A stretch of 64,000 nucleotides of DNA from contig VIIQ02000899.1 of assembly GCA_007449985.2 (NCBI GenBank), positions 67,001 through 131,000 of the forward strand, written 5' to 3'. Shown here one piece after another: positions 22,211 to 32,077 of this stretch (positions are counted from its first letter, which is position 1; each line of letters begins with the position of its first letter). The notes under the pieces are model-generated. The model made no database searches and was not told where the DNA came from. It worked only from the letters and a program-made list of their open reading frames with translations. The position numbers and the translations under genes were made by a program. This DNA comes from Desmodesmus armatus. Its lineage: Eukaryota > Chlorophyta > Chlorophyceae > Sphaeropleales > Scenedesmaceae.

Positions 22211-25200
22211 CTAGGCAGCCTTGACCTTTGCTGTAACAGGGGCACTGCTCTTACTCTGGCGGCTGTACGAATAGATCACAAACCCAGCCAACGACACAGC
22301 ATACCCCAGCATGTGACGCCCCGTCACCACATCCCCATGTGTCACAACCCCGTACCACACAACCCCAAGGTTCTTCAGGCACCCTGAAACCTTGAAAGTC
22401 AACGAGCTGGTAGTAGATATCGCAAGGAAGCTCGTGAGGTTGACTAAACTGCTCATAACGCCAGCTTTGATGAAGATCCAGGGGTTGGAGGATAGCACTG
22501 CTTCAAAGGCGGTAAAGAGGCCCTTTTGCCGTTCGAACAAAAGGCTGCCGGTTATGAGGAGGGCTGAGCAAGGGAGGCCCATGTACACCAGGACATCAGC
22601 ACTGTTGTACCTGTAACAACACAACACAACACATACATACACAACACCACTATTAGTGACTGGCAGTAGCACACAAAAGAAGAAACATATGTAGGCATGT
22701 TGAGCCACAGTCGCAGTGGAAGTGGTGTAACTGCTGCAGTTCTCGGTTGCAGACTGCTGCACACAGGAGCCCTCAAAACCCTACTTGAGCACAAAACGGC
22801 CTCAGGACCACTGCGAAAAGACTCACATTACTTGCATGACCTCCGCAGCGGCTGCTGAGCATGACCCTAGCCCACCCTGATAACTCCACCCCCTGATGCC
22901 TGCTCTGCTGGAACCAAGCCTATGATCACGTTATGCACAGGCAGCGCACTCACTTTCACAGCCCCAGCAGCAGCTGGCTGAGCATTACACAACCTCTTCA
23001 ATGACTACAAACCCTCTAATGACTACAAACCCCCAGAACCCAGGTGCAAACTTGCAAGCCCAGTGCTACTCAGCGTGTACTACAAAGTGTAGTGACACAG
23101 TGCATCACAGGCAGTACACTCACTTGTAAGGCCCCAGCAGCAGCTGGCTGAGCACCACACGGCCACCTTCAGTGGTAGCACTGCCCATGAACAGAAGGAT
23201 GCCCGTCAAGTTGTAAGTGGGAGAAGAACTCTCCGCAAGTACCGCACCACTGCAGCAACAACACGGGGGTAGGGAGGGCATGAATGTGTTGTGAGGAGAA
23301 AGCAGGACCAGGAGGGACCAACCAAGTATGCAACTGAGCATGCAACAGATAACAATCTCCGTCAATTTTCCAAGCGCCCATTCTGCTGACCCTCTTGCCA
23401 CTACATCAAACCAGTAGAATCCTCCCCACAGCCGTTAGAATCACCGACAGCACCAGTGCGCCTTCTAACCCCTCCACCTCCGCAGCCAACCCCACATCAG
23501 AGTGGGGGCAGATGTAGCCGCTTTCAAACCGCTGGACAAACCTCCAGGCAGGTACATGTAGAGGAACCACACCGCCCAGACAGCCACCCTCGCCACTCCC
23601 ACCACATCCCCCCCCCCCTAAAGCCATCACTCGCCCTGTGCCAATAGCGATCAGCAGCACCGACAGGACCAGCACCCACGTCGACCGCTCCACCCCCGCC
23701 GCCACCCCCATCGTCACGTATGGGTTCAAATGCATTTCAGTATCTGACAGACGCTCACGACAGATCCTACATGTGTATTTTTGTGTCAACCTGGCGGCAC
23801 ATCCAAGACACCACCCCTCCTTCCACAACCCCTCTCTCACAAAGACAGCACTCACCCTGTGCCAATAGCGATGAGCAGCACCGACAGCACCAGCGCTCCA
23901 GTCAACCGTTCCACTCCCGCCACCACCCCCACCATCAATGTCAAAGCAGGTGTGAAGGCCTTCAATATCTGAATGAAGCTCAGCAAAACGTTACGTATAA
24001 GACTGCCCCCCCCCCCCCCCCCCACGCCGGCACTCACCCTGTTCCAATAGCGATCAGCAGCACCGACAGCACCAGCGCTCCAGTCAACCGCTCCACTCCC
24101 GCCACCAACCCCACCATCAATGTCAAAGCAGGCGTGAAGGCCTTCATTATCTGAATGAAGCTCATTGACAGGTACATGTGGGAGTTCCCCCCCCCCCCCA
24201 GACACCAGCACTCGCCCCCCCCCCCCCACCCCAAGCCGGCACTTACCCTGTTCCGATCGCAATCAGCAGCACCGACAGCACCAGCGCTCCAGTCAACCGT
24301 TCCACTCCAGCTGCCACTCCCACCATCAACGTCAAAGCAGGTGTGAAAGCCTTCAATATCTGAATGAAGCTCATTGACAGGTACATGTAGGGGGCATTGC
24401 CAAGGAACATAGTGCCTGCTGTGCAAGCGGCCAGCGGTAGGACCCGCATGACTTCTCTGTAGGAGGTGGGGGGCCCACGGGAGAGGGGCATGGCACCCAC
24501 AGCATGCAGCAGCAAGCCAGCGCCTGCTGAAAACAACTGCAAGCAGCGGCATTGCAAGGAAGGGAAAAACAACCAAGGCATGAGTGTTGGTGTGAGGGGG
24601 CATTGCCAAGGAACATAGTGCCAGCTGTGCAGGCGGCCAGTGGGAGGACTCGTAGGGCTTCTGTGTGTGAGGTGGGGGCCCCGCGGGAGAGCGGCATGGC
24701 GCCGAGCGCTGAGAGCAACAGGCCGGAGCCTGCTGAAAACAGCTGCAAGACAAAGCAGTATTGCAGGGAAGAGGACAACAAGGTGTGGATTGTTGGTGTG
24801 AGCAGGGGGCAGTGCGAGAGCGGCATGGCAGACAGCCGAAAGCAAGCCAGCACAACAAAAAACAGGTGCAAGGGGAGCATTGCAAAGCAGGTAAACACAG
24901 GTGCGGGAGAGCATTTTGGATTATGAGCAGGTCTGCAGGAGAATAGCAGGGTCCTGACAGCTGAGAGCCGGAGGCCGGCACCGGCAGAAAACAACTGCAG
25001 AAACCAGCAGCTATGCACCAGACGATTGCATGGTTGTGCTGGCACAGAGGATGCCCCTCATCCCAGCCAGATCATCGCACAAGTGTAGCCAACCATGCCT
25101 CTCCAGTCATACTAGTTTACCTGAACGAATCCTGCAAAAGCCCAAGCAAACACGCACTACACTGTAACTGACCATGAATTGGTGAAGTAGCCATGTTTGA

Positions 25201-26460
25201 CAGTAGCCAGCAGTTGTAAGGGACAACAGTAGTCAGCAGTAAAACCTGTGCCGCAACAGAACCCACAGCGGGCGAATGTTGTCCGTTACACCTGCTGGCA
25301 ACACATCTGTGAGTTGACGCAGACAGTTGCATGGACTAAAACACCACCCGCAGAGCAACCAACCCATGGGAAGGACAATCACCTTTGTGAAAGACAATGC
25401 CATTCTGCCGCATCCACAAAGATTGGAAGACGCAGAACGACATTGGCACACTCATAGGAGAATCTCAAACCCATGCACTGATTGCTGTGGGGTGCATGCC
25501 GCATTAAGTTGCTTCAAAATCAAACACCCCCCTCCCTACGTCCCCCCCACACCTTACCATGTCCAGTCCAGTGACCAACATGGGCTAAGGAAAGCCCCCC
25601 CGGCCGCTGCTAAGGGTGGTTGTGTATCAGAGCAGCAACCCAAAAACGAGCCCCCCCTCCCCCTGCCACATGTGCACATTCAGCTCACCATGCCCAGTCC
25701 AGTGACCATCATGGGGTAAGGGAAGCCCTCAAATGAAATTGAGCACAAACGAATGTCAGCTCAACATCACACCCTCCTCCCCCTCCCCCTCCGTCCCTTG
25801 CTACTCAACCCTGACCCCCCGCCCCCACCCCCAGGTCCAACCACCCCCCCCCTGCCACACACACACATACCACCACACCCCCAGGCTCACCATGCCCAGT
25901 CCTGTGACCATCATGGGGTAAGGGAGGCCCCCTTGGTAGAGGCTGTTGTTGATCACAATCAGCGCCGATGACGCAAAACATCCACAGCACTGTGCTCATG
26001 AACTCACCAAATTGCAAGCGACCCCCCCCCCCCCACACACACACAAACACCCCCCCCCCACCCCAACACGTTGTTGTCAAGTACAATCAGCGCAGAGGAC
26101 GCAAACATCCACAACACCGTGCTCATGAACCCAGCAAATGCAGCAAATACAAGCGACCCCCCCTTCCGACCCCCTGCTCACCATGCCCAGTCCAGTAACC
26201 ATCATGGGGTAAGGGAAGCCCCCCTGGTAGAGGCTGTTGTTGATCACAATCAGCGCCGAAGACGCAACCATCCACAACACGGTGCTCATGAACCCAGCAG
26301 CAAGCTGCAGCAGATGCGGGTCATGCTGCTTCTGCTTCTGCTGCTGCTGTGGGGCCTTGCACATCTGCTGCTGCTGCTGCTGCTGCTGCTGGTCCTTGAG
26401 GCTGCTGCCATCAGCTGTGGCAGAGTCTCCTGGTGCCTTGATGATTGCTGCCTTGGACAT
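22211..26460 (-). CDS. triose-phosphate/nucleotide-sugar transporter family protein (DMT/TPT)
   Basis: Members of this family are ten-helix antiporters moving sugar phosphates or nucleotide sugars across plastid or Golgi membranes. Four exons give an unbroken 364-residue frame: 26460-26182, 24536-24247, 23249-23124 and 22610-22211 (phases 0,2,2). Residues 1-60 are Gln-rich and soluble. Exon 1 ends with a helix (LWMVASSALIVINNSLY) and the loop GGFPYPMMVTGLGM. Exon 2 has LFSAGAGLLLHAVGAM, VLPLAACTAGTMFLGNAPY and the family signature LSMSFIQILKAFTPALTLMV. Exon 3 has GILLFMGSATTEGGRVVLSQ, and the last exon the C-terminal helices (NLTSFLAISTTSSLTFKVSG, GYAVSLAGFVIYSYS). The substrate cannot be told. 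All three introns contain extra copies of the adjoining exon edges, listed separately. Confidence 0.87.
22940..22985 (-). repeat. copy of transporter exon-3 tail in intron 3
   Basis: Repeats the last codons of exon 3 plus the donor (compare 23108-23160): the reverse strand reads SQLLLG-like codons in a shifted frame, then an intact GTGAGT. It lies downstream of the real exon in the direction of transcription. Confidence 0.75.
23412..24180 (-). repeat. four copies of transporter exon-2 tail in intron 2
   Basis: Copies lie at about 24037-24180, 23863-23982, 23635-23722 and 23412-23500, in order of growing divergence from the real exon (24247-24390). The first two are open in the exon's frame and read SFIQ(I/M)(M/L)KAFTPALTLMVG through LLIAIGTG; both keep a GTGAGT donor at the same codon. 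The third keeps the exon end but has a GCGAGT donor, and the fourth is degraded. Each is followed by intron sequence resembling the real intron start, including poly-C tracts. Confidence 0.88.
24600..25003 (-). repeat. copies of transporter exon-2 head in intron 1
   Basis: The copy at 24600-24758 carries the acceptor and the first 50 codons (LFSAGSGLLLSALGAMPLSR and VLPLAACTAGTMFLGNAP), open in frame. A short diverged copy lies near 24820-24870 and another at about 24950-25003 (LFSAGAGLRLSAV, with a CTGCAG acceptor). All lie upstream of the real exon 2 in the direction of transcription. Confidence 0.8.
25558..26145 (-). repeat. copies of transporter exon-1 tail in intron 1
   Basis: Near-complete copy at about 25889-26008 (125 bases; one inserted base breaks the frame, donor intact), short copies containing the exon end at 25684-25724 and 25558-25602 (the second with a damaged donor), and an internal piece at 26073-26145. 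Compare the real exon end at 26182-26310. All are on the donor side of intron 1. Confidence 0.85.
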
Positions 26461-27005
26461 GGCGGCTCTGTACTGTTGCTGCTACTGCTGCTGCTGCTGC
26501 TGCTGCTGCTTTAGTGGTGCGAGAGGGGCTCACTCAGGGGAGTTGGCGCCTGCTGCAGTGACTGGTGGGTACAGAAGGTGTATGACAAGATGAATGAAAA
26601 GATGACAGATGCTGCAGGTACAGATCACGAGGGGTTCAGGGCGACTGCTGCTGCTGCTGCTACTGCTGCAGAGGCTGAGCCGATGGTGCTTCAGGAAGGC
26701 TTGGCGTACTGCAGTCACAGCATGCAGCACAGCACAGCACGGCGCAGCACGACACAATGCAGCAGCACAGTCAGGTTTATTGTGTAACAGGGAGGTGATG
26801 AGTTACCCAGATGGTTTGGAGTCAGTTCATCTCTCTTTCACACACACCATACTGTCCTAGTGAGAGCGCATGCACCCCTTCTGCTGAGACACACCACTGC
26901 CAAAGGTGCATGTCACAGCCCAGTCTCCGCGCCCCCACCACCCCCCACCCCTGGCATTATCCCCCACCCCCCACCCCACCCCTGGCATCACACCAGACAG
27001 TTAAT

Positions 27006-27290
27006 ACCTTCTGCAGCACCTAGGCTGCGTCCTTCCGTGCCTTAGCGTGCAGCTGGGCTGCACAAAACCTGCTGCTGCTTCTTTGATTATAAGCCTGGCA
27101 CCACGTGCGCCCCCTTCAAACCCCTGCCCCAAGCACATTTCAGAGACCCCATTCTCAACCCCCACAGAAACCACTCTACCCCCCCCCCCCCACACACACA
27201 CACACAAAATGTGCACATTACCCACCTTCTGTAGCACCCAGGCTGCCTCCTGCCTTGCCTTCGCGTGCAGCTGTGCCACACAAACCATGC
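27006..27290 (-). repeat. two copies of the LYR exon-2 tail
   Basis: The blocks at 27223-27290 and 27006-27062 repeat the end of LYR exon 2 (AQLHAKARQ, then AAWVLQK) with the following bases. The first is open and has GTGGGT after the same codon; the second has an in-frame stop. They lie beyond the exon in the direction of transcription. Confidence 0.85.
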
Positions 27291-27342
27291 TGCTGCTCCA
27301 TTGATTATAAGCCCCCCCCCCCCACACACACACAAAGTGTGT

Positions 27343-27995
27343 CTACACACTGTGCACGTTACCCACCTTCTGCAGTACCCAGGCTGCGTCCTGTCGTGCC
27401 TTAGCGTGCAGCTGTGCTATCACCTCTGGGTCTGACTCAGTGTTCCAGTTGGCAAAGTACTGACGGGTGTAGTTGCGGTAGTACAGCTGGCTCCTCCTGC
27501 AGCAGCAGCAGCAGCAGCAGACATGGGGGCTGATGATAATGGATGTTTCCATGTGACTGGTATATAGGGGTGTGACAGTATGATAGGCATGTTGTCAGCA
27601 ATGTGCTGCGTTTGGGATGCTTGGGAGCAGCAGCAGCAGCACAACGCAGGGAGAATATCCTGTTTCCGCAGCTGGATACTCGTATAAGGTATACAGTAGG
27701 TACGTTGATGGGCTGATGTGTGGCACATCTTACTGGTCAAGTCGAGAGATCAAAATGCGTGGCGCAAGAAAGTCAACGGTCAGGGTGCCCAACCAACTCC
27801 CTGACTTGAAGCAGCACCCCCACCCCCCAGCTGCTGAATTGAAGCGGGCTAGGGCTGGAAGCTGCTCGCCATTAGTGAGAACAGAGACAATACTTACTTG
27901 GGAAGCTGCTTGATTTGCTTCAGGAGCTCCCTGTAAAGCTGTTTTGCAGAACCACCTTCAACTGCAGCACTGCTGAATGCTCTGGAACAGAGCAT
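27343..27995 (-). CDS. LYR-motif protein (mitochondrial Fe-S/complex assembly factor family)
   Basis: LYR proteins are small mitochondrial assembly factors and subunits that bind acyl carrier protein or the Fe-S transfer machinery. Exon 1 (27995-27898) starts with ATG and a short basic presequence (MLCSRAFSSAA), then the LYR triad at residues 20-22 in KQLYRELLKQIKQLPK. It joins in phase 2 to exon 2, which starts at 27496: YYRNYTRQYFANWNTESDP and AKARQDAAWVLQK, the family's conserved Arg/Phe and C-terminal 'WVLxK'. Reading on past 27367 gives seven more residues and a TAG at 27343, total 83 residues, normal for the family. A GTGGGT donor at 27366 leaves open a further exon. The start faces the hslV gene, 1 kb away, also for a mitochondrial protein. 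Which LYR subfamily is not clear. Confidence 0.72.
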
Positions 27996-28671
27996 GAGGC
28001 GTCTGAGTACGCCCGGCTGTCTAATACGAGAAAATACGTACGTGCTGACTCAATTGGACAGTTTGATTCTCCCAGGCAATTGGGGCAGTGGGGCAGAATT
28101 GGGGCGAAAGAACGCCTGGGCACAAGGATCGAGGGTGGCGTGCTTAACGGTTTCGGAAGGCTTACATGAAAGACTTCTAACAGTTGTGAATAGTCCCACC
28201 AGGAAACTTTCAAAGTATCCTGGGGTGTTCTTCATGGGCAGCTGGGGAGAAACTCGACCCATAAAGAAAAAATGGCTGCCCACCGAGCCAGTGATGCACA
28301 GGCCGGTTTTTGCGCAGTTGACGCGCAACTTGCCTGCTTTCGCAGAGCAAGCAATCCCTTTGCAGGGATGCAACTGAAAGTCTTGCAGACAATGCTAAGT
28401 GTACAATGCTGAAAATCTTGCCGGGCACACCGATGGTAAGGCCAAAACTAAAACACCCCCCCCCCCCCCCCCCAACACCCCACCCCCACTCAGCAGAGGG
28501 TCTCCCCTCTGCTGGGGACCTCCAAGCCCCGCGGGGCAGTTCAGCGACATTGTAAACCAATAGGCACTGCTAAACGATCTCACACATCTAGCCCAGGCAC
28601 CACCGGGGATTGGCTGATGGTGCACTGCCACCCCGCCGACACCCCCTGCTGCTGCCACAGCCGCTGCTTAC

Positions 28672-28757
28672 ACTGCTGCCCCCTCTTCTTGTCGTGGCCG
28701 CCGCTGCCGGTTTAACCAGTCCTTGCGCACCACACCCAGGAGGAAAGACAGGATGAT
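28672..28757 (-). other. possible isolated exon
   Basis: An 86-base block bordered by AG and GTAAGC reads IILSFLLGVVRKDWLN then RQRRPRQEEG, a hydrophobic stretch followed by a basic segment. No partner exon found; it lies in the divergent spacer between the LYR and hslV genes and could be a 5' exon of an unrecognised gene or chance. Confidence 0.2.
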
Positions 28758-28989
28758 CTGTGATCTGCGATAACAGGCAGTGACCCTGTGCAAGCATCAA
28801 CAATAAAACAACCACCTATTTGACTGCTTTAAAATTGAACCAAAAGAGAAGTCCAGCCGCTTGTGTCTGCGTGATACTACGAGGGCTTTTCTGCCCCAGC
28901 AGTGCTGTCAGTCATTGGCTCCGTCAGCATTGACACCGACTTACGTACAGAGATACCCTGTATTAAGTTGTACCTTCCTTGACCACACC

Positions 28990-31900
28990 ATGGCTGTGCT
29001 GCAGCATGCGCTGTCGGGCTGTCTCAGTCTCAGAAGTGCTGTGTCCTGGCAGGCGCTTCAGGCGACATCTGCTGCTCTGCCAGGTAAGCAGCCCAATGGA
29101 TCCTCGGTCTTAGACCTGAAATGTAGCTGCGGCAGCAGCAACATAATCTGATCATCCCAACCAGCAGATGCTGCCTAGTGTGTATGCGTGTGGGGCACGG
29201 GTTCAGCGGCAGGGCTGAGGTGAAGGGTGGCCGCAACCCCAGCTCCGCAGCCACAGCCACCATCAGCTGCGCCAATGCCAGAATGACCTTTGTGCTCAAC
29301 TACAATCGAAGCCCATCAGTCCATAGCAGCACCCTCAATGCGCTTTATATCTGATTGGGCGTAGTAGTACTAGTAGCTGCAGGAGCAGTTCGCATAGCGC
29401 ATTGCAGCTTACCAATGTGGAACACCAATCCCTTTCCTGCAACACTTGTCTATGACTCGTGTTCAGAATACCTCAGGCAGAATTGCGTCTGAGTTCTCCG
29501 CACCTTGTATCTGACCGCCCCAATGCCCTGAAGTTTCATCGTGTTGTCACCAACCGCTACCACCCCTGCAGGCCTCCTGCAGCAGCAGCAGCTGCAGCAG
29601 CAGCCTGCAGTGCAGGGGACGCCTCAACTTTCGCAAGATCTGCAGCTGCAGCAGCAGCAGCACTATGGTCAACTGCACCACAACCAGCAGCAGCAGCACC
29701 TATGGCAGCAGCAGTTCCCCACAGCTTGGGTGGCACGAAGCCACACTTTCTGCACAAGCAGCAGCACCGCCAGATTCAGCAGTAGCGCAAGCTCCAGCAG
29801 CAGTAGCAGCCATACAGCAGGACACAGCCGCCACAGGAGCCACATCCCTGAAATGCATGGCACCACAGTGCTGTGTGTTCGCAAGGATAACCAGGTGTGT
29901 TAGGGTGGGCTTCGCCGCTTGTCCAGCTTGACAGCTCAAATTCTGGTGTCGTGTTGAGGGTGCATTGCACCCGGTGCCGGGAGTCTGCATAGGACCAGCG
30001 CATCAGGCTGACTTAATCTCAGCTGTAGTGGCAGCGTGCACTGACAGAACTGGCACCCATGCAACCACATTGCATAGGCTCCTTGAGCACTGTTGAATGT
30101 GCGGCGCTGTGCTGGCTGCTGTTGAACTAATGGCAGCATGCGCATACACATGTTAACTCGGCATGACGTCAACATTGCCTGCGCTGAATCATGCCGCTGT
30201 GCTCTGCTGCTGCCTCCGCAGATTGTGTTGATTGCTGACGGCCAGATCACAGCGGGACCCAAGGTTGTGAAGCCCAATGCACGCAAGTTGAGGCGGTTGG
30301 CAACAGAACCGCAACCCAGCTTGGGCGGCTTTGCAGGTGGGTGGATCCGGGCCCAGCTTTGCAAAGCAGCACCGCACTGTACGGCACCTTTCCTGCTGCC
30401 TTCCTGCATGTGCACAGCCCAGGAAAGAGGATTGCTTCACACAGCTACAGTGCATTCACGCTGGGCTAGAGTGTGTTGTGGTGACAGATAGGAATCAAGA
30501 CGTTGCTGCGAATGCATCGAGTGTGCAAAGACCGTTGGCAACACGATCCTATCCTTAGCATCACTTGACGCTTTATGGTTACTGGCAGTACAGACCTTGA
30601 CAGCTGACCCCTGCCGCATGCCTTGCCTGCTGCTTTGTTGCTTGTTTCCAGCGCCAGTCAAGTCGGCTGTTGTCAAGTAAATCCTGCCCGTCCCCCTCCC
30701 TTGCCGGCTTGTGTGCATGTGTGCACCTGTCCCTCACATCCAAGTGTTAAAAATCTTGTTGCACGTGTCCGCCCTGTGCAGGCAGCACTGCTGATGGTCT
30801 GACGCTGTTTGAGCGGCTAGAGCAGCGGCTGGAGGAGCACCCTGGACAGCTGAGGCGTGCTGCTGTGGAGCTGGCTAAAGCATGGAGGCAGGACAGAGTG
30901 CTGAGGCACTTGGAGGTGAGGGGACTGGTTCAACCAGTGGTCATGCGTAGCCTACGTAGATAGTTCCTGGGAGGCCCCATGGTACAAGATGTAGGGGTAA
31001 ACTGTGGAGCTGGCAAAGGCATGGAAGCAGGACAGAGTGCTGATGCTTTGGGAAGTGAGGGGACCTCAGGTTACTGGCCATGTCGAGCATCAGTACCAGT
31101 ACAGTACTAGCGCCAGCACCAGCACTGTGTAGCAGGTGGCGATCGATTCAGAGTGCAGCAACATCTGCTAATGGGCGTAGTAGAGGTGTCTGGGAGAGAC
31201 AAATGTGCAGGTTTGTAGGGCTGGCAACAGCTTCAAGGCGGATTACATGCTTGAGACAGGTGCTGAGACAGGTGTAACATCATCCTGCATGCCGTTTGTG
31301 CGCAGGCTGTCATGATCATTGCTGATGCCACCTGCCTACAGCCATCTAGAGTCTACGAGCTCTAACATGATTATGCCTGCACTTCTGCGCAGGCTGTGAT
31401 GATCATTGCTGATGCCACCACCTGCCTGGAGGTCAGCGGCAAAGGGGAGCTGCTGGAGCCAGCAGACGGAGTACATGCCATCGGCTCAGGCTCACGCTTT
31501 GCCGTCGCTGCTGCTCGGGCGTTGATGGGCACGGCGCTGCCGCCGTTGGAGATTGCGCAGCGGGCGATGGCTATCAGTGCTGCACGCTGCGTCTACACCA
31601 ACAGGTGTGTATGAAGGGTGGCTGTGTTGTGAGGGATGGACTTGGAGGAATGGCGGGAGCGAGTGGATGAGGGCACGAGTGTGTGTTGGCTCAGGGGCCT
31701 GCTTTGCCGCTGCGCTGGGCAGTGAGCAGCCTAAGGACCGGGCGGGGTTGGCAGTGACCAGCCACCAGACCGGGTGCCAATGGCCAATCTGGCACTTGGG
31801 GTATGCTGCTGTGCTTGATCTGCTGTTGACAGGTGCACAGCTGATGTTGCCTGCTTGGCTCGCACAAACGATCGACATTTCCGTCCAGTGTTACACGTGC

Positions 31901-32077
31901 CTCTGCTCTTTTCAGTCTTACTCATCGCTGCGACTGCTGTTGCTGTTGCTATTTCGTCTGTGAATGTGCAGCAACTGGGTTTGGGAGGTCATCACAGCTG
32001 ATGGCCAGCTGGAGGGTGGAAGCAACCAAGCCAGCAGCACTAGCAACAGCGGCAACAGCAGTGGCAGCACTGCATAG
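28990..32077 (+). CDS. hslV: HslV-type threonine protease (mitochondrial)
   Basis: HslV is the proteolytic ring of the bacterial-type HslVU protease; in protists and algae it is mitochondrial. Six exons close a 327-residue frame: 28990-29083, 29572-29894, 30222-30336, 30782-30915, 31393-31604, 31972-32077 (phases 1,0,1,0,2). The start encodes a mitochondrial-type presequence ([16 protein letters not shown]). Exon 2 is nearly all Gln- and Ser-rich low complexity until [14 protein letters not shown]; by alignment with bacterial HslV the catalytic Thr would be residue 129. Then come [99 protein letters not shown] and [11 protein letters not shown], all in family order. The last exon adds [11 protein letters not shown] and a Ser/Asn-rich tail. 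The partner ATPase HslU is not in the window. Confidence 0.93.
31001..31062 (+). repeat. copy of hslV exon-4 tail in the next intron
   Basis: Repeats 30862-30918 with about eight differences: the end of exon 4 ([13 protein letters not shown]) plus the GTGAGGGGA donor region, 140 bases further on and inside the same intron. Confidence 0.88.
31299..31340 (+). repeat. copy of hslV exon-5 head in the preceding intron
   Basis: Repeats the acceptor and first codons of exon 5 (GCGCAG, then AVMIIADAT) found at 31387-31430, about 88 bases upstream; one codon shorter and one substitution in the coding part. Confidence 0.85.

Noticed and set aside
24034..24981. 315-residue minus-strand open frame
   Set aside because: It runs through duplicated exon heads and tails and intron of the transporter in mixed frames; it contains no consistent protein beyond those copies.
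27640..28560. Possible transposon next to the LYR gene (unusual composition near 28080-28380)
   Set aside because: No terminal repeats, target duplication or coding relic could be identified, and LYR exon 1 lies inside it.
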